NCBI GenBank assembly: GCA_002007745.1 | Contig: CP019882.1 | Span: forward strand, 1,612,001 to 1,676,000 | DNA length: 64,000 bases | DNA from: Mycolicibacterium litorale | GTDB lineage: Bacteria; Actinomycetota; Actinomycetes; Mycobacteriales; Mycobacteriaceae | Direction: 5' to 3' | Part shown: piece by piece, positions 1 to 23,208 of the stretch | Layout of the letters: each line of letters starts with the position of its first letter | Numbering within the stretch: the first letter of the stretch is position 1 | Made by a program: the position numbers and the translations under genes | The notes under the pieces: generated by a model | Databases searched by the model: none | Told to the model about the DNA's origin: nothing | What the model saw: the letters and a program-made list of their open reading frames with translations, nothing else

Positions 1-11320
<11,320 letters not shown>

Positions 11321-11327
<7 letters not shown>

Positions 11328-11340
11328 CCGCGGTTAACCG
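11321..11340. terminator. 20-bp perfect palindrome holding both convergent stop codons
   Basis: CGGTTAACCG occurs twice head to tail. Each copy is self-palindromic, so all 20 bases are a perfect inverted repeat. The first TAA (11325-11327) ends the NRPS; the second, read on the minus strand, ends the PF10118 gene at 11334. A hairpin could act as a bidirectional terminator, but there is no T run. Confidence 0.5.
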
Positions 11341-12284
11341 TCGGGGGACTGCGTGTCCGCTGTGTACCAACGGGTCACGTCGTAACCCGCTTCGTAGCGT
11401 TCGAGCCATTCGGCCGCCAGGGCGGGGAGTTTGTGCTTCGCCGGGTCGTGGCCGGGGAGTTGGCTGCGCATGACACCGAGAGCGGCGCTCGCCTGCTCCC
11501 GCACCGGTACGTGCGGATAGATCTTCTCCACAGGCCCGTTGTCGGCCACATCGAACAGGCGGGTCTTGCGCAAGACGGGGAACCGCTGAGCGAGCATCGT
11601 CTTCAGATACGGACTGCCGTACATCGACGTGGCGTCGACCCTGCGCTCCTCGAGGGTGAGGCGCTCGTTGAAACCGCAGACTGCTCGGTCGATCGCCATC
11701 CCGGTGTGCTGAAAGACCGCCGGTGCCAGGCGCATCCGATACCACGGGTCGCCGACCACGGCGTCGTAGATCATCAGTGCCGAACTCCGGTGCTCGATTT
11801 CCTCGACGAAGTGCCACAGGAACAACGAGGCGACGCGGTCGTCGCCCGGCGCGAACAGGGTGTCGGCGTTGTTGAGCATCATGGTGAATGTCGGGGTGAA
11901 GGTGGCTTCGAGATCCGCGACGTAGGCCAGCCGGTATTTCACCGACTCGTTGGCGGTGAGATCGTCGTAGACCGCCATCATGTCGTCCAGAATTTTCTGC
12001 AGCGCAGGATAGGCCTTGATCAACCCTTTCACGTGCTGTCGGTGTGCCATGCTGTGCTGGCCCTCTTGCCGGACGAATGCGAGCGCCTCCTCGGCGATCG
12101 CCTGGTCGGTGATCAACGGCATGGCCTCGTGGACCGTCGCATTGATCATCTTCTCGACGGCGAGAAAGAGGAACGACAGCATGTTCGCGGCACACGAGAA
12201 TGCGGGATCGGTGGCGTTCCAGACAAACGGGACCGGATAGTCGGCGAAACCGAATCGCAGCTTCCGCACACGAAGATCAGTCAC
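11334..12284 (-). CDS. Predicted metal-dependent hydrolase, PF10118-like (ferritin-like fold)
   Basis: 316 aa. Two metal-ligand-like motifs are visible, RQEGQHSMAH near residues 90-100 and HFVEEIEHRSSA near 157-168. Glu/His pairs of this kind are typical of the PF10118 'predicted metal-dependent hydrolase' family, which has a ferritin-like helical bundle. The biochemical reaction of the family is not established. It is the last gene of a three-gene minus-strand operon, 50 bp after the methyltransferase-like gene and two genes after the PKS, so a tailoring role on the polyketide or lipopeptide product is an inference. No signal peptide is apparent. Confidence 0.72.
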   Translation of the reverse strand: MTDLRVRKLRFGFADYPVPFVWNATDPAFSCAANMLSFLFLAVEKMINATVHEAMPLITDQAIAEEALAFVRQEGQHSMAHRQHVKGLIKAYPALQKILDDMMAVYDDLTANESVKYRLAYVADLEATFTPTFTMMLNNADTLFAPGDDRVASLFLWHFVEEIEHRSSALMIYDAVVGDPWYRMRLAPAVFQHTGMAIDRAVCGFNERLTLEERRVDATSMYGSPYLKTMLAQRFPVLRKTRLFDVADNGPVEKIYPHVPVREQASAALGVMRSQLPGHDPAKHKLPALAAEWLERYEAGYDVTRWYTADTQSPDG

Positions 12285-12334
12285 CTGTTGTCACCTTGCT
12301 TTCTGAGACGAACTGCGGCCGAATCGTCGAGCCG

Positions 12335-13039
12335 TCACCACATATAGGGGATCAGGCGGGAGCGGACCTGCTGGGTGTACTCCCGGTAGCCGTCCAGTTC
12401 GGCGCCGAGCAATTTCTCTTCATCGTGGATGCGTGCGGCGAGCACCGCCACGCCGGGTATCACGAACACCAGCGCCCAGAAGGAACCGAGGGCGAGCGGA
12501 AGACCCACCAACATCAGCACATTGCCGGTGTACATCGGGTGCCGGACCAACCCATAGAGGCCGGTGCTGACGACCTTCTGGCCGGCCTCCACCTGGACGG
12601 TGGTGGACGCGTACGCATTCTGCATGGCCACCAACACCGCGATCACCAGCCCGGCGCCGGCCAGCAGATTGCCGGCCACACACAGCGGTGCTGGCAGCGC
12701 GGACCAGCCGAAGCGGTGGTCGAGGCCGCTCACCACGCAGATGGCCGCCAGTGATGCGTAGAGAACCAGCATGACGACCTTCTGCACGGCGCGTCCTTCG
12801 GCGATCGGGCCGCTGCGCATCCGGCGTTGAAGCGCGACCGGATTGGTGATCTGCAGGTACACGCTCGGAATCCACGCCGTCACGGCGAACACTGCCAGGA
12901 ATACCCAGGCCTGCCAGTAGTCGAGCGTCCCCGCTGCCGAGAACACCAGCAGCGCGATGGCGAGGAACTGGCCTAAGCCCAGGGCGAACACTCTCAGAAC
13001 GGCGCTCACAATTCTCCCAAATCCGTTGTCCTTGTGCAC
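12335..13039 (-). CDS. Isoprenylcysteine carboxyl methyltransferase (ICMT/PEMT)-like membrane protein
   Basis: 234 aa with several hydrophobic segments in the N-terminal two thirds. The C-terminal signature LVRHPMYTGNVLMLVGLPLA, followed by an acidic DEEKLLGAELDGYREYTQQV stretch, is characteristic of the ICMT/phospholipid-methyltransferase superfamily. It would transfer a methyl group from SAM at the membrane, often to a carboxylate or amine; the substrate here is unknown. The start is GTG at 13039, 42 bp after the PKS stop. Its place between the PKS and the PF10118 gene suggests it modifies the locus product. Confidence 0.78.
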   Translation of the reverse strand: MHKDNGFGRIVSAVLRVFALGLGQFLAIALLVFSAAGTLDYWQAWVFLAVFAVTAWIPSVYLQITNPVALQRRMRSGPIAEGRAVQKVVMLVLYASLAAICVVSGLDHRFGWSALPAPLCVAGNLLAGAGLVIAVLVAMQNAYASTTVQVEAGQKVVSTGLYGLVRHPMYTGNVLMLVGLPLALGSFWALVFVIPGVAVLAARIHDEEKLLGAELDGYREYTQQVRSRLIPYMW

Positions 13040-13081
13040 GGCCCGAGACGCCGCACTGGTGGCCGGTGCCGTATCTGACGG

Positions 13082-16000
13082 TCAGGCCGGCGTGTCACTG
13101 TTCGTCGGCGTCAGTCGCTCGCACAGCAACTCTGCCAACCCCCGAATGGTGCCGACGGCAAGGTCGCTGGTCGTCAAGCGCACTCCCGTCTCGGTCTCGA
13201 TGCGGGTGCGTAGTTCCAGGGCGCCGAGCGAGTCCACTCCGTACTCAGAAAGGGGCCGGTCGGGGTCGATGCTGCGACGCAGAATCACGCTGATCTGATC
13301 GGAGATCAACTGCCGCACCCGGGTCGGCCATTCCGCTCGTGGCAACTCGCCGAGCTCCGCGCGTAACCGTCCGGTGCCGGTGCGGCTTTCACCGATCGGC
13401 TTGAACGCCTCGGCGAAGGGACTTCGCTGGGCAAGAGTCGTCAACCAGGCGGTGCCGGTGGCCGGCACGCACCCGGTGTACGCACGGTCGTGGCGAAGCA
13501 GGGCATCGAGTGCGTAGGCGCCCTCGTCGGGGGTGATAGCCGCACCGATCGTCTGGGCGAGCTTCGCGCCGCTCCCGATCTGTCCCCAGGCCCCCCAGGC
13601 GATCGCGGTGCCCGGCAGTCCCTGCGCGCGCCGCCACCGGGTGAAGGCGTCCAGCCAGCTGTTGGCAGCGGCGTAGGCGCCCTGGCCAGGTGAGCCCACC
13701 AGGGCCGCCGCGGACGAGAACGCGCAGAACCAATCCAGGGGCTGACCGGCGGTGGCTGCATGCAGGTTCCACGCGCCGTAAGCCTTCGGCGCCCACACAC
13801 GCTCGACGACATCGTCGGTGATATCGGCCAAGGCGGTGTCGTCGATGACAGCCGCGGCATGCAGCACGCCGCGCACCGGCAACCCGGTCGCCGTCGCCAC
13901 CTCCACCATCCGTTGCGCGGTAACCGGATCGGCGATGTCACCGCAATGCACCACGACGTCGGCACCCATCACGCGGATGAGCTCAATTGTCTCCAGCGCC
14001 TTGAGGGTTGGCTGGGTGCGGGATGTCAGCACAATGCGCCCGCAACCGGCGGTCGCCATCTTCTCTGCGAGGAACAGCCCCAAACCACCCAAACCGCCGG
14101 TGACCAGATACGCGCCGTCGTGACGGAAGGGTGTGACTTGCTCGGGCGCCACCACAACCTCGCTGCTTCCCCGCTGGGGTACCTCCAGCAGCAGTTTGCC
14201 GGTGTGTTGGACCGCGCTCATCGCCCGGACGGCGGTGGCGGCCTGGGCCAACGGATAGTCGGTGTGGCGCCCAGGAGGCAGCTCACCTTCTGCCACCTGT
14301 TGGAACACCGTGCGCAGCAATTCGCCCATCCGCTCGGGGTGGCTTAGCGACAGCAGCGCGAGATCGACGTAGTGGAACGTGAGATTTCGCCGGAACGGGA
14401 ACAGTCCCATCCGGGTGTTGCCGTACACGTCGCGCTTGCCGATCTCCACGAACCGGCCGCCGGCCGCCAACAATTCCAGCCCCGCCCGCTGCGCCGCCCC
14501 GGTCAGGGAGTTGAGCACGATATCGACCCCGTACCCACCGGTGTCCCGGCGGATCTGTTCGGCGAAGTCGATGGTGCGTGAGTCGTAGACGTGCGTGATT
14601 CCCATATCGCGCAACATCTGACGGCGTTCTGGACTGCCCGCCGTAGCGAATATCTCGGCTCCGGCGGCCCGCGCCACCCCGATGGCCGCCTGGCCGACGC
14701 CACCGCTCGCGGAGTGGATCAGCACCCGGTCGCCGGCGCCGATGCGAGCCTGATCTCGCAGTCCGTACCACGCAGTGGCCGTCGCAGTGGCCGCGGCCGC
14801 CGCCTGGTGATCGGTCAACACCGACGGCAGCGGCACGGCGAGCCGCGCGTCGCAGGTGACGAACGTTCCCCAACAACCGCCGGCGCAGAACCCACCGACG
14901 CGGTCACCGATTCGGTGCTCGACGACGTCAGGTCCGACCGCGGTGACCACCCCCGCGAAATCCAGGCCGAGTTCGGGCAGTTCGCCCTCGATCGCCGGGA
15001 ACAGACCCATCGCGACCAGGACATCGGCGAAGTTGACGCTCGAGACCCCGACGGCAACCTCGATCTGTCCCGGTCCGGGCGCAGTCCGCGGACAAGCCAC
15101 CAGTTCCACCGATTCCAGGTCGCCGGGGGTCCGGACCTGCAGGCGCATGCCGTCGAACTCGTTGTCGCAGAGCGCAGTCCGCCGGTCGGTGGGATGCAGC
15201 GGACTGGGCAGCAGGCGGGCTTTGTACCACTGTCCCTCGCGCCAGGCGGTCTCGTCCTCCTCGGATTCGCTCAGCAGATGGCGGGCCAGGTGCTCTGCGT
15301 CGGTGGCTTGGTCGACGTCGATCTGCGAGGTGCGCAGATGCGGATACTCGGCGCCGATCACCCGCACCAACCCGCGCAGTCCGCCCTGCTCCAGATTGGG
15401 TACCTCGCCGGGTAGCACACTCTGCGCACCGCTGGTGACCACGACCAGTTGGGGCAGCCGGGTCTGCACCTGCAGCAGGCTCCCCGCGATCCGGGTCAGG
15501 TGCTCGACGTGTGCAACACCGCGTGCGGGGGAATCCTCCGACGCGCCCTCTTGCGGCCCAGCAAGAACAACCACGCCGCTCACCTGGCCGGAGCGGAGGT
15601 GGTCGGCCAGTTCGGCTGCGCAGGCACGGTGGTCGGCCCTGTGCGGCCAGCACATCACCGTGCATTGTGCGCCTTGGCTTTTCAATGCGTCGGTCAAAGC
15701 CGTCGTGATCGCGTTCGAGGTTGCAGCGGTGCTGACCAGCAGCCAATTCCCGGCATCGGCGGGAGCCGGTTGCGGCAGCTGCCGGTGCTGCCATGCGACG
15801 GTGAACAGTCGCTCGCCGAGCACTCGTAGCTGTCGGTCGGCCTCGGATTCACCTGTGCCGCAACGCAGCCCCTCTACCCGGAGCAACACCGCGCCGTGCT
15901 CGTCGAGCACATCGAGGTCGGCCTCGATGGCGGCCGCATCGACGTGGATCACCCGGGCGTAGCAGTAACGGGCGGCCCGCGCCGGCCCGTAGGACCTCAA

Positions 16001-19000
16001 TCGTCCCATCCCCAGTGCCACCCCCAGCACCCCATCACCCATGAGTTGTAGCTGGGGACTGGCGCCGACCGCCTGGAAGCAGGCGTCCAGCAGCGCCGGA
16101 TGGACACTGTAGGCGCCTTGTTGTGAGCGGATCTTGGTGGGCACCTCGACCTCCGCAATCAGCGTTGCGTCGGTATCCGCACCGGTGTGGACGGCGATCA
16201 GACCACCGAATGCCGGGCCATAGTGCACCCCGCGTTGGCCCATGCTGGTGCGTACCGCGGCCCCGTCCATGCGGTTGGTATGCGCGGCAAGCAGCGACGC
16301 GATGTCATACGGCGGCGGCTGCTGATCATCGGCGGCGACCAGGGTGGCACTGGCCTGACGTACGGCGGCGCCCGTTTGGTTCGACTCCACGACGAACTCC
16401 GCGGTGCCGGGGGAACACACCGTCGCCGATGCTCCGACTGTGGTCTGTGCGTCGAGCAGCAGTGCATGCTCGAACCGGATATCGCGTACCTCGGCGTCGT
16501 TACCGAGCACGGTGCGCGCCGCGACCAGAGCCATCTCGCAGTACGCCGCCCCGGGAAGCAGTGGCACATCGAGGATCGTGTGCTCGCCGAGCCAGGGCTG
16601 GGCTGCCGTGCCGACCTCAGCCTGCCATACGTGACGTTCGGGCTCTTCCTGCAGGCGTACGTGCGAGCCCAGCAGAGGATGGGCCGCAACGGAATAACCG
16701 CGGGCTCCGCCCTCCTCATTGTCGACGTCGAGCCACAGCCGACGGTGTGTCCAGCTCGGCAGTGGGGCGTCCACCAACCGACCCGACGGGTACGGCGTGG
16801 CGAAATCGATCGCCGCACCCACGCTGTGCAGATCGGCCACCAGGCTGCGAAGCGCGTCCGAAGCGGGCTGCTGGTGGCCGACGGCGGTGAAGGTGACGAC
16901 TCGAGCGTCGAGGCCGTCAGCGGTCCGCTGGATGGCCTCGGTGATCATCGAGTCTGGGCCGAGTTCGGTGAACACCCGGTAGCCGTCCTCCACGGCGGCG
17001 CGAACCGCCGCGGCGAACCGCACCGTGTTGCGGAGATTCTTCACCCAGTACTTGTTGTTGCACAGCGGTTCTTCCCGCGGGTCGAACCCCGTCGCCGAAT
17101 AGAACACGACCTGTGGTGACTGCGGTGCGACGTCGGCGAGCAGTTCGCCGAGCTCGGCGAGCACGGGTTCGACGAGAGGCGAATGCGCGGCGCCATCGAT
17201 GACCGATCGCCGGACCGTGACGTCGCGTGCCCGCCATCCCGTCAGCAGATCCTCGACGGCCTGGGTGGCCCCGCTGATCACCGTCGAATCGGGTGCGACC
17301 ACAGCACCGACCACGACGTCCTTGACACCGGCGAGGGTCAACTCCGAAAGCACCTGTTTGGCAGGCAGTTCCACGGAGGCCGTGATCCCGCGACCGGTGA
17401 CGCCGGCCATCAACCGCGAACGCCGGCAGATCACCCGCACACCGTCCTCGAGCGACAGCGCGCCGGACACCACGGCCGCGGCGACCTCGCCCATCGAATA
17501 CCCGATCACCGCGCCCGGTCGGGCGCCGTGGGCTTGCAGGGCGGCGGCCAGTGCCACCTGAACGGCGAACACAGTTGGTTGCCGCCGGGCAGCTGTGATC
17601 GCCGCCTCCGGCGCGGACATCGCATCGGTTACCGAGAACCCGGACTCGGCCGCCACCAGTGCGTCGATCTGGGCGATGGTGGCCGCGAAAACCGGCTCGG
17701 CCCCGAGGAGTTCGGCGCCCATCCGCGCCCACCGCGAGCCCTGCCCGGAGAACACCCACACCGGTCCGCGATCACCAGGGCCCAGCGCCGCCGGGTAGGG
17801 TGCGTCACCGCCGGCCACCTCACGCAACGCCGTGACCAGCTGCGGCCGAGAGTTCGCCGCGAGGACGGTGCGCACCGGGCGGTGGGTGCGCCGACGCGCC
17901 AGGGTGTAGGCGAGATCCGGCAATGCCACCTCGACATGGGCCGCGACCCATTCCGCCAGCCGGCCCGCGGTCCGCCGGAGTTGCCCGGCCGACGTCGAGG
18001 ACAGCGGGAACAGCAAGGGGGCGGGCGGCGCGCCGTCCGGACGTGCACCCTCGATTTCGAGTTGCCGAGGAGCTTGCTCGAGGATGGCGTGCACATTGGT
18101 GCCCGATCGCCCAGACGACGACACCGCCGCGCGGCGCGGGTGGCACTCGGTCGGCCATTCAATGGCCCCCTGTGGCACAAACAATTTGGTGCTGACCCGC
18201 GCCAACTCGGCAGGTAAACGGGTGAAATGCAGATTCTGCGGAATCACTCCATGCTGCAGCGCGAGGATCGTCTTCATCAATCCGACGACGCCGGAGGCCG
18301 ATTGCGAGTGGCCGAAGTTCGTCTTGCTCGATCCGAGTGCACAAGGGCCGTCGAGGCCGTACACCTCGCGCAGGCTGGTGTATTCGGCCGAGTCGTCCGC
18401 CGGGGTGCCGGGGCCGTGCGCCTCGAGCATGCCGATGCTGGCGGGGTCGACGGCCGCCGCGGCCAGAGCCGCGCGGTACACCTCGGCCAGAGCGGCCACC
18501 GACGGTGGCGTCGCGGGGTCGAGCGTGCAACCGTCCTGGTTGGTCGCCGTGCCGCGGATGACGGCCAGGATCCGGTCGCCGTCGTGCATCGCGTCCGGCA
18601 GGCGCTTGAGCATCACCATCGCGCTCGCCTCACCGCCCACGTATCCGTCCGCAGCGACGTCGAACGCACGACAGCGTCCCGTCGGGGACAGGTCGCCCGC
18701 CGCTGATCCCGAGACATACGTCCGCGGATCGAGTATCAGGTAGGCGCCGCCGGCCAACGCCAGATCGCTTTCCCCCTCCCCGAGACTGCGGCAGGCCATG
18801 TGCACGGCGAGCAGACCAGAGGACGCCGCGCTGTCCACGGCCAACGCGGGACCGTGAACACCGAGAGCCTGGGCTATCCGCCCGGCTGCCATGCCGAAGC
18901 TGTTGCGGGAGAGACCGAACGGGCCTGTCGTGGCGTCGGCGCTCAGCGTCACGGTCTGGTAGTCCGACTGGGTGAGCCCGGTGAAGACGCCGATTCGGGC

Positions 19001-19357
19001 GTCTTTGACAGCCTCGGCGGTCAGACCGGCGTGTTCCATCGCCTCCCAAGACGTTTCCAGCAGCAACCGGTGCTGCGGGTCGATTGCGGCAGCTTCCTGG
19101 TCGTCGATGCCGAAGAACTCGGAATCGAAGCCGGCGACGTCGTCGAGGAACGCGCCCCACTTCGACCTCGTCCGGCCCGGTACACCCGGTTCGGGGTCGA
19201 AGTATTCGTCGTTGTCCCAGCGCTCCCGCGGAACTTCGGTGACCATGTCGTCACCACGCAGCAATGCCTCCCACAGCTGTTCGGGGGAGTCGATGCCGCC
19301 GGGAAGCCGACAGGCCATGCCGATGACGGCGATCGGTATGGGCGATGTGGTGCTCAT
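13082..19357 (-). CDS. MAS-like type I polyketide synthase (KS-AT-DH-ER-KR-ACP) with KS active-site Cys replaced by Ala
   Basis: About 2091 aa from ATG 19357. A longer frame extends to 19639, but its first 94 residues are not PKS-like, and [21 protein letters not shown] is the normal N-terminus. Domains in order: KS (residues 5-430), AT (about 535-830), DH (880-1160), ER (1430-1740), KR (1765-1950), ACP (2005-2085). DH keeps His, Pro and a downstream [12 protein letters not shown] has an [13 protein letters not shown] nucleotide loop. KR has TGGLGGLG plus the Ser/Tyr/Asn set. ACP has [13 protein letters not shown] has GYSMGE, where MAS-type enzymes usually have a Gln or His before the serine. 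In KS the expected VDTACSSG reads VDSAASSG (codon 18824-18826 is GCG). GDPIE is degraded to DDSAE, and GEG to GEA. The fully reducing architecture and length match mycocerosic acid synthase. It heads an operon with the two downstream genes and diverges from the FAAL. Confidence 0.93.
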   Translation of the reverse strand: MSTTSPIPIAVIGMACRLPGGIDSPEQLWEALLRGDDMVTEVPRERWDNDEYFDPEPGVPGRTRSKWGAFLDDVAGFDSEFFGIDDQEAAAIDPQHRLLLETSWEAMEHAGLTAEAVKDARIGVFTGLTQSDYQTVTLSADATTGPFGLSRNSFGMAAGRIAQALGVHGPALAVDSAASSGLLAVHMACRSLGEGESDLALAGGAYLILDPRTYVSGSAAGDLSPTGRCRAFDVAADGYVGGEASAMVMLKRLPDAMHDGDRILAVIRGTATNQDGCTLDPATPPSVAALAEVYRAALAAAAVDPASIGMLEAHGPGTPADDSAEYTSLREVYGLDGPCALGSSKTNFGHSQSASGVVGLMKTILALQHGVIPQNLHFTRLPAELARVSTKLFVPQGAIEWPTECHPRRAAVSSSGRSGTNVHAILEQAPRQLEIEGARPDGAPPAPLLFPLSSTSAGQLRRTAGRLAEWVAAHVEVALPDLAYTLARRRTHRPVRTVLAANSRPQLVTALREVAGGDAPYPAALGPGDRGPVWVFSGQGSRWARMGAELLGAEPVFAATIAQIDALVAAESGFSVTDAMSAPEAAITAARRQPTVFAVQVALAAALQAHGARPGAVIGYSMGEVAAAVVSGALSLEDGVRVICRRSRLMAGVTGRGITASVELPAKQVLSELTLAGVKDVVVGAVVAPDSTVISGATQAVEDLLTGWRARDVTVRRSVIDGAAHSPLVEPVLAELGELLADVAPQSPQVVFYSATGFDPREEPLCNNKYWVKNLRNTVRFAAAVRAAVEDGYRVFTELGPDSMITEAIQRTADGLDARVVTFTAVGHQQPASDALRSLVADLHSVGAAIDFATPYPSGRLVDAPLPSWTHRRLWLDVDNEEGGARGYSVAAHPLLGSHVRLQEEPERHVWQAEVGTAAQPWLGEHTILDVPLLPGAAYCEMALVAARTVLGNDAEVRDIRFEHALLLDAQTTVGASATVCSPGTAEFVVESNQTGAAVRQASATLVAADDQQPPPYDIASLLAAHTNRMDGAAVRTSMGQRGVHYGPAFGGLIAVHTGADTDATLIAEVEVPTKIRSQQGAYSVHPALLDACFQAVGASPQLQLMGDGVLGVALGMGRLRSYGPARAARYCYARVIHVDAAAIEADLDVLDEHGAVLLRVEGLRCGTGESEADRQLRVLGERLFTVAWQHRQLPQPAPADAGNWLLVSTAATSNAITTALTDALKSQGAQCTVMCWPHRADHRACAAELADHLRSGQVSGVVVLAGPQEGASEDSPARGVAHVEHLTRIAGSLLQVQTRLPQLVVVTSGAQSVLPGEVPNLEQGGLRGLVRVIGAEYPHLRTSQIDVDQATDAEHLARHLLSESEEDETAWREGQWYKARLLPSPLHPTDRRTALCDNEFDGMRLQVRTPGDLESVELVACPRTAPGPGQIEVAVGVSSVNFADVLVAMGLFPAIEGELPELGLDFAGVVTAVGPDVVEHRIGDRVGGFCAGGCWGTFVTCDARLAVPLPSVLTDHQAAAAATATATAWYGLRDQARIGAGDRVLIHSASGGVGQAAIGVARAAGAEIFATAGSPERRQMLRDMGITHVYDSRTIDFAEQIRRDTGGYGVDIVLNSLTGAAQRAGLELLAAGGRFVEIGKRDVYGNTRMGLFPFRRNLTFHYVDLALLSLSHPERMGELLRTVFQQVAEGELPPGRHTDYPLAQAATAVRAMSAVQHTGKLLLEVPQRGSSEVVVAPEQVTPFRHDGAYLVTGGLGGLGLFLAEKMATAGCGRIVLTSRTQPTLKALETIELIRVMGADVVVHCGDIADPVTAQRMVEVATATGLPVRGVLHAAAVIDDTALADITDDVVERVWAPKAYGAWNLHAATAGQPLDWFCAFSSAAALVGSPGQGAYAAANSWLDAFTRWRRAQGLPGTAIAWGAWGQIGSGAKLAQTIGAAITPDEGAYALDALLRHDRAYTGCVPATGTAWLTTLAQRSPFAEAFKPIGESRTGTGRLRAELGELPRAEWPTRVRQLISDQISVILRRSIDPDRPLSEYGVDSLGALELRTRIETETGVRLTTSDLAVGTIRGLAELLCERLTPTNSDTPA

Positions 19358-19693
19358 AATGGCTCGGGGAACCGCCTCGCCCGAATGTGTTGCCCGACCA
19401 TCGAACGCACCGAATGAACCATCCCGTCTCCTCACAGCAACGAACCGCAGGCCGGTCCGCCGCTGACTCACCCTGGTTCCCCCGACGCAGGCAAGCCAAT
19501 TATTGACGTAGACGCAGCGTTGTGGGTCAAGTTTGCTTGAATCGCAATGCCGCGTAACCCAGCGCGCTGCGTGCGGCTGGGTTCGGTGGCCTCCCCAGCA
19601 CTCCGTTTGGCCGCCTACGCTGGGCGACTCGAGCGTCACTCAACTTCGGTGTTCGGAGGCGTCAGGCCTGCGGGCTTTGATAGCTTGCTTCGC
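19358..19693. promoter_or_regulatory. Divergent promoter region between PKS and FAAL genes
   Basis: 336 bp with no supported gene. It should hold the promoters of the PKS operon (left) and the FAAL (right). A TAGCTT hexamer at 19681-19686 sits about 8 bases before the FAAL GTG and would fit a -10 box for a leaderless mRNA. I see no strong Shine-Dalgarno before either start. The putative N-terminal extensions of both neighbouring frames overlap here and look non-coding. Confidence 0.45.
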
Positions 19694-21451
19694 GTGACAC
19701 AGGCGATCGAGGCATCTCTGCCGGCTCTGCTGCGTGAACGCGCCAGCCTGCAACCGGATGACACGGCATTCACCTTTATCGACTATGACCAGGACTGGGC
19801 GGGCGTGCCCATCAGCCTGACGTTCTCGGAGCTGTATCGGCGCGCGGCCAACCTCGCACGCGAGCTCCGGATGTCGGCATCACCCGGTGATCGCGCAATG
19901 ATCATCGCGCCGCAGGGGCTCGACTACATCGTCGCTTTCCTCGGCGCGTTGCACGCCGGGGTGATTCCGGTTCCCCTGTCGGTTCCAATGGGTGGTGTCA
20001 CCGACGAGCGGGTGGATTCGGTGCTGCGTGACGCATCACCCGTTGCTGTCCTCACGACCTCCGCGGTCGTGGCGGAGGTCAGCCGCAGTATCGTTCCGCC
20101 AGCCGGTCAAGCGGCCCCGGTGATCATCGAAGTTGATTTGCTGGACCTCGATGCCCCTGCACGGTTCGCCATGTACGAGGACGACAACCCGCACGCCACC
20201 GCCTACCTGCAGTACACCTCCGGGTCCACGCGGTCGCCCGCCGGCGTGATGATCTCGTACACAAATCTTTTCACCAATCTGCAGCAGATCACCACCGACT
20301 ACTCCCGGCACGGGGGGATCACCCCGCCGGACCTGACGTTCGTGTCGTGGCTGCCGTTCTTCCACGACCTGGGCTTGATCCTGGGGGTTTGCTCACCGAT
20401 CGTGCTGGGGACCAGTGCGGTGTTGACGAGCCCAACGTCCTTCCTGGTGCGGCCGGCGCGATGGATGCAGCTGCTGGCAACGAACTCCTGTCCGTTCACC
20501 GCCGCACCGAATTTCGCATTCGAGTTGGCGACGCGGAAGACCTCCGACGAGGACATGGCCGGGCTCGACCTCGGCGGCGTGCACACCATCCAGAGTGGCG
20601 CCGAGCGGGTCAACCCGGTGACGATCAAACGTTTCACCGATCGGTTCGCCCGCTTCAACCTGAGCGAGACGGTCATACAGCCGTCCTACGGCATGGCCGA
20701 GGCGACGCTGTACATGTCGACGCCGAGACCGGAGGACCCGATCAAAGTCGTCCACTTCGACACGGAGGCCTTGACCGCCGGCCAGGCCAAGCGGATCACG
20801 GGCGACGGCGGAACTCCGCTTGTCAGCTACGACGGACCGATCAGCTCCCGATCACCGGTATTGCGGATCGTCGACCCCGAAACTCGCACTGAGGTTCCCG
20901 AGGGTACGACGGGCGAGATCTGGTGCCACGGGGACAACGTCAGCATCGGGTACTGGGAGAAGCCCGAGGAGACGGCTCGTACGTTCGGCGCCAGACTCGT
21001 CGAGCCGTCGACGGGGACGCCCGAGGGTCCTTGGCTGCGGACCGGTGATGTGGGGTTCATGTCCGAGGGCGAACTGTTCGTGGTGGGCCGCATCAAAGAC
21101 ATCTTGATCATTTACGGCCGCAATCACGCTCCCGATGACATCGAGGCGACCGTTTCCGATATCACCGGCGGCCGATGTGTGGCGATCGGCGTTTCCGACG
21201 ACGGTGTCGAGAAACTGGTGGTCGTGATGGAAGTCAGGAAGCGTGGTGACTCCGAAGAGGAGGCTCGGCAAAAGCTCGAAGGCATCATGGGCGATGTCAC
21301 CGCGGCGATTTCCAACGTGCACGGCATTGCGGTTTCGGACCTGGTCGTGGTGGGACCGGGAACGATTCCGGTCACGACCAGCGGCAAGGTCAGACGTCAG
21401 TTGGCCGGGGAAATGTATCGCACCAACCAGTTCGCGCGGCTGGACGGCTGA
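19694..21451 (+). CDS. Fatty acyl-AMP ligase (FAAL, FadD-type)
   Basis: 585 aa from GTG 19694. The open frame extends back to 19547, but alignment with mycobacterial FAALs ([23 protein letters not shown]) favours the GTG. It activates a fatty acid as acyl-AMP and loads it on a carrier protein of a PKS or NRPS without releasing acyl-CoA. Visible motifs: P-loop [43 protein letters not shown], and the FAAL-type stretch [13 protein letters not shown] next to [14 protein letters not shown] that distinguishes FAALs from acyl-CoA ligases. It is divergent from the PKS and lies in the same locus as the NRPS, so it probably supplies the lipid starter. Confidence 0.9.
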   Translation: MTQAIEASLPALLRERASLQPDDTAFTFIDYDQDWAGVPISLTFSELYRRAANLARELRMSASPGDRAMIIAPQGLDYIVAFLGALHAGVIPVPLSVPMGGVTDERVDSVLRDASPVAVLTTSAVVAEVSRSIVPPAGQAAPVIIEVDLLDLDAPARFAMYEDDNPHATAYLQYTSGSTRSPAGVMISYTNLFTNLQQITTDYSRHGGITPPDLTFVSWLPFFHDLGLILGVCSPIVLGTSAVLTSPTSFLVRPARWMQLLATNSCPFTAAPNFAFELATRKTSDEDMAGLDLGGVHTIQSGAERVNPVTIKRFTDRFARFNLSETVIQPSYGMAEATLYMSTPRPEDPIKVVHFDTEALTAGQAKRITGDGGTPLVSYDGPISSRSPVLRIVDPETRTEVPEGTTGEIWCHGDNVSIGYWEKPEETARTFGARLVEPSTGTPEGPWLRTGDVGFMSEGELFVVGRIKDILIIYGRNHAPDDIEATVSDITGGRCVAIGVSDDGVEKLVVVMEVRKRGDSEEEARQKLEGIMGDVTAAISNVHGIAVSDLVVVGPGTIPVTTSGKVRRQLAGEMYRTNQFARLDG

Positions 21452-21457
21452 TCGACC

Positions 21458-22981
21458 CTACGGCGCCCCGTCGCTGCCGTTGATTGCGGAACCGGTTGCT
21501 GCCCAGGCGCTTCCGCCAGTACCACCGGAACCGTCGGCGGTGCCGCCGGTGCCGCCGTTGCCGCCGTTACCGCCGACGGCGTCACCGAGGCTGTAGTTGT
21601 AGGCGAGGCCGCCGACTCCGCCGTTCCCGCCGTTGGTGGTGCCGTTGCCGCCGTTGCCGCCCTTGCCACCCAGTGCCGTGCCCGGAGCGGCAGAGCCGGT
21701 GATCAGGTTCACCACCGTCAGCCAGTAGTCCCACAGCGGGTCGCCCGAAAGGTCAGCGGCCCCTCCCGCGCCGCCGTTGCCCCCCGCCCCATCTGTGCCA
21801 TTGCCGCCGTTTCCGCCGGCCCCGCCGGCGACGCTGCCGGGCTGGTATTCGCCGGTGAAATAGCCGAATCCGAAACCTATGGTCAGGCCGCCGTCGCCAC
21901 CGTCGCCGCCGGTTGCGCCGTCCCCGCCCCTGCCGCCGTTGCCGGCGCTTCCGGCGATCACTCCGCCGTTGCCGCCAGCCCCGCCGTTGCCGCCCACTCC
22001 GCCGGTGGAACTGTTGGTGCCGCCGTTTCCGCCGTTGCCGCCGACGCCGAACAGGACTGCTGAACCCCCGGACCCGCCGGACCCACCGGCTGCGCCGTTT
22101 CCACCGTTTCCGCCGCTGCCGATCAGTCCGCCGCTACCGCCGCTGCCGCCGTCGCAACCCGCGCTGTTGGTGCAGGTCGCGTCGGTCCAGGAGTAGCCGG
22201 CGCCACCACTACCGAAGAGCCATCCACCGTCCTGGCCATTGGGATTCGCAGCATCTCCGTCGGCACCGTTGCCCAGTATCGGGCGGCCTTGCCACTGGTT
22301 GGTGACGATCGCGGTGATGATGTCCGGGAGACTGATGGTGACGGTGGAGCCGCTTACGCCGTTCTGTGCGAAGGCGACGACGATACCGATGACGTCCGCC
22401 AGGGTGAGATTCGGTAGAGCTGACGGGGAATCGGCCGCGACTGCCGCCGCCACTGCTGTCCGCCGCGCCGTGGCGGTGGCCGGGGCCGAGACGTCGGCCC
22501 GGTCGGGCGCACCCGCTGCACCACCGGGGTCGGCTGTCTGCTGAATCCGCTGCCGGCCGGATGCCGCTAGGGGAGTCACTCGCGAGGCGCTTCGACGGTT
22601 GGGTCGAACGACGGCACCGCCGCCCGCCGATGGCGCGGACAATGCTGTGACGGCATGCGCCGTCGCGCTGACGCCAGCCTGATCCGAACCGCCCGAGCGA
22701 TGCTGCGACGCCGTGGGCCGTGCCGAGTCACGGGATCCTGCGCTGGCGTTGGTCCGGCCGGCTTTTCCCGAATTATTGCTGTCGCTGGCAGAGGACGCGC
22801 TGCCGGCGGAATCATCGGCGTGGGCGACTCCGGCGGTGCCGACGGCTGACACGCAGAAGCCGACGGTGAGCGCGCCGACGCCGAGCCAGGTTGAGATTTT
22901 GCTGTGCTGATGCGGTGCGCGGGCCCGCGTCGACGGCTGCACATCGGCCCGCCGATGTGTCAGACGATAATTTGCAGCCAT
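21458..22981 (-). CDS. Secreted PGRS-like glycine-rich repeat protein without a PE domain
   Basis: 507 aa. The N-terminus is a basic stretch followed by a hydrophobic segment ([20 protein letters not shown]) and an AHA-DD cleavage-like site, so export is predicted. Residues 30-190 are Ser/Ala-rich linker. From about residue 235 onward the protein is dominated by GGxGGNGG and GGSGGSGG repeats typical of mycobacterial PGRS domains, ending in NGSDGAP. There is no PE domain (no 110-residue PE helix pair), so export would use the general or Tat pathway rather than ESX-5 PE recognition. A plus-strand proline-rich frame over the repeats is its shadow. Convergent with FAAL, 6 bp apart. Function unknown. 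Confidence 0.8.
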   Translation of the reverse strand: MAANYRLTHRRADVQPSTRARAPHQHSKISTWLGVGALTVGFCVSAVGTAGVAHADDSAGSASSASDSNNSGKAGRTNASAGSRDSARPTASQHRSGGSDQAGVSATAHAVTALSAPSAGGGAVVRPNRRSASRVTPLAASGRQRIQQTADPGGAAGAPDRADVSAPATATARRTAVAAAVAADSPSALPNLTLADVIGIVVAFAQNGVSGSTVTISLPDIITAIVTNQWQGRPILGNGADGDAANPNGQDGGWLFGSGGAGYSWTDATCTNSAGCDGGSGGSGGLIGSGGNGGNGAAGGSGGSGGSAVLFGVGGNGGNGGTNSSTGGVGGNGGAGGNGGVIAGSAGNGGRGGDGATGGDGGDGGLTIGFGFGYFTGEYQPGSVAGGAGGNGGNGTDGAGGNGGAGGAADLSGDPLWDYWLTVVNLITGSAAPGTALGGKGGNGGNGTTNGGNGGVGGLAYNYSLGDAVGGNGGNGGTGGTADGSGGTGGSAWAATGSAINGSDGAP

Positions 22982-23208
22982 AGCCAGCCCCCGCGTTCGC
23001 TAATGCCTAGGCGCCACATCGTAGCAATTCACTTTGCCGGACGAGCCGAACTCGGATTCGGCAGGATTGCGCATCCCGGGGCGGTGGACAGCGTTATCGA
23101 CCCCGGGTTTCGGATCGCGCCGGCCCGAAGATCTCAGGTGCGGCCGATTCCCTTGGTCAGTTGAACCGGCAACCTTCGATCGCATCGCGTGGAATGCTCT
23201 GCTGCCGG

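Noticed and set aside
18824..18826. KS Cys to Ala as a base-call error
   Set aside because: TGC or TGT to GCG needs at least two changes, and other KS motifs have drifted too.
19358..19639. 94-residue N-terminal extension of the PKS
   Set aside because: Cys/Arg/His-rich and unlike any PKS N-terminus; the KS begins normally at 19357.
21879..22196. Proline-rich plus-strand protein
   Set aside because: Reverse complement of the PGRS Gly-Asn repeats reads as Pro-Pro; not a real gene.
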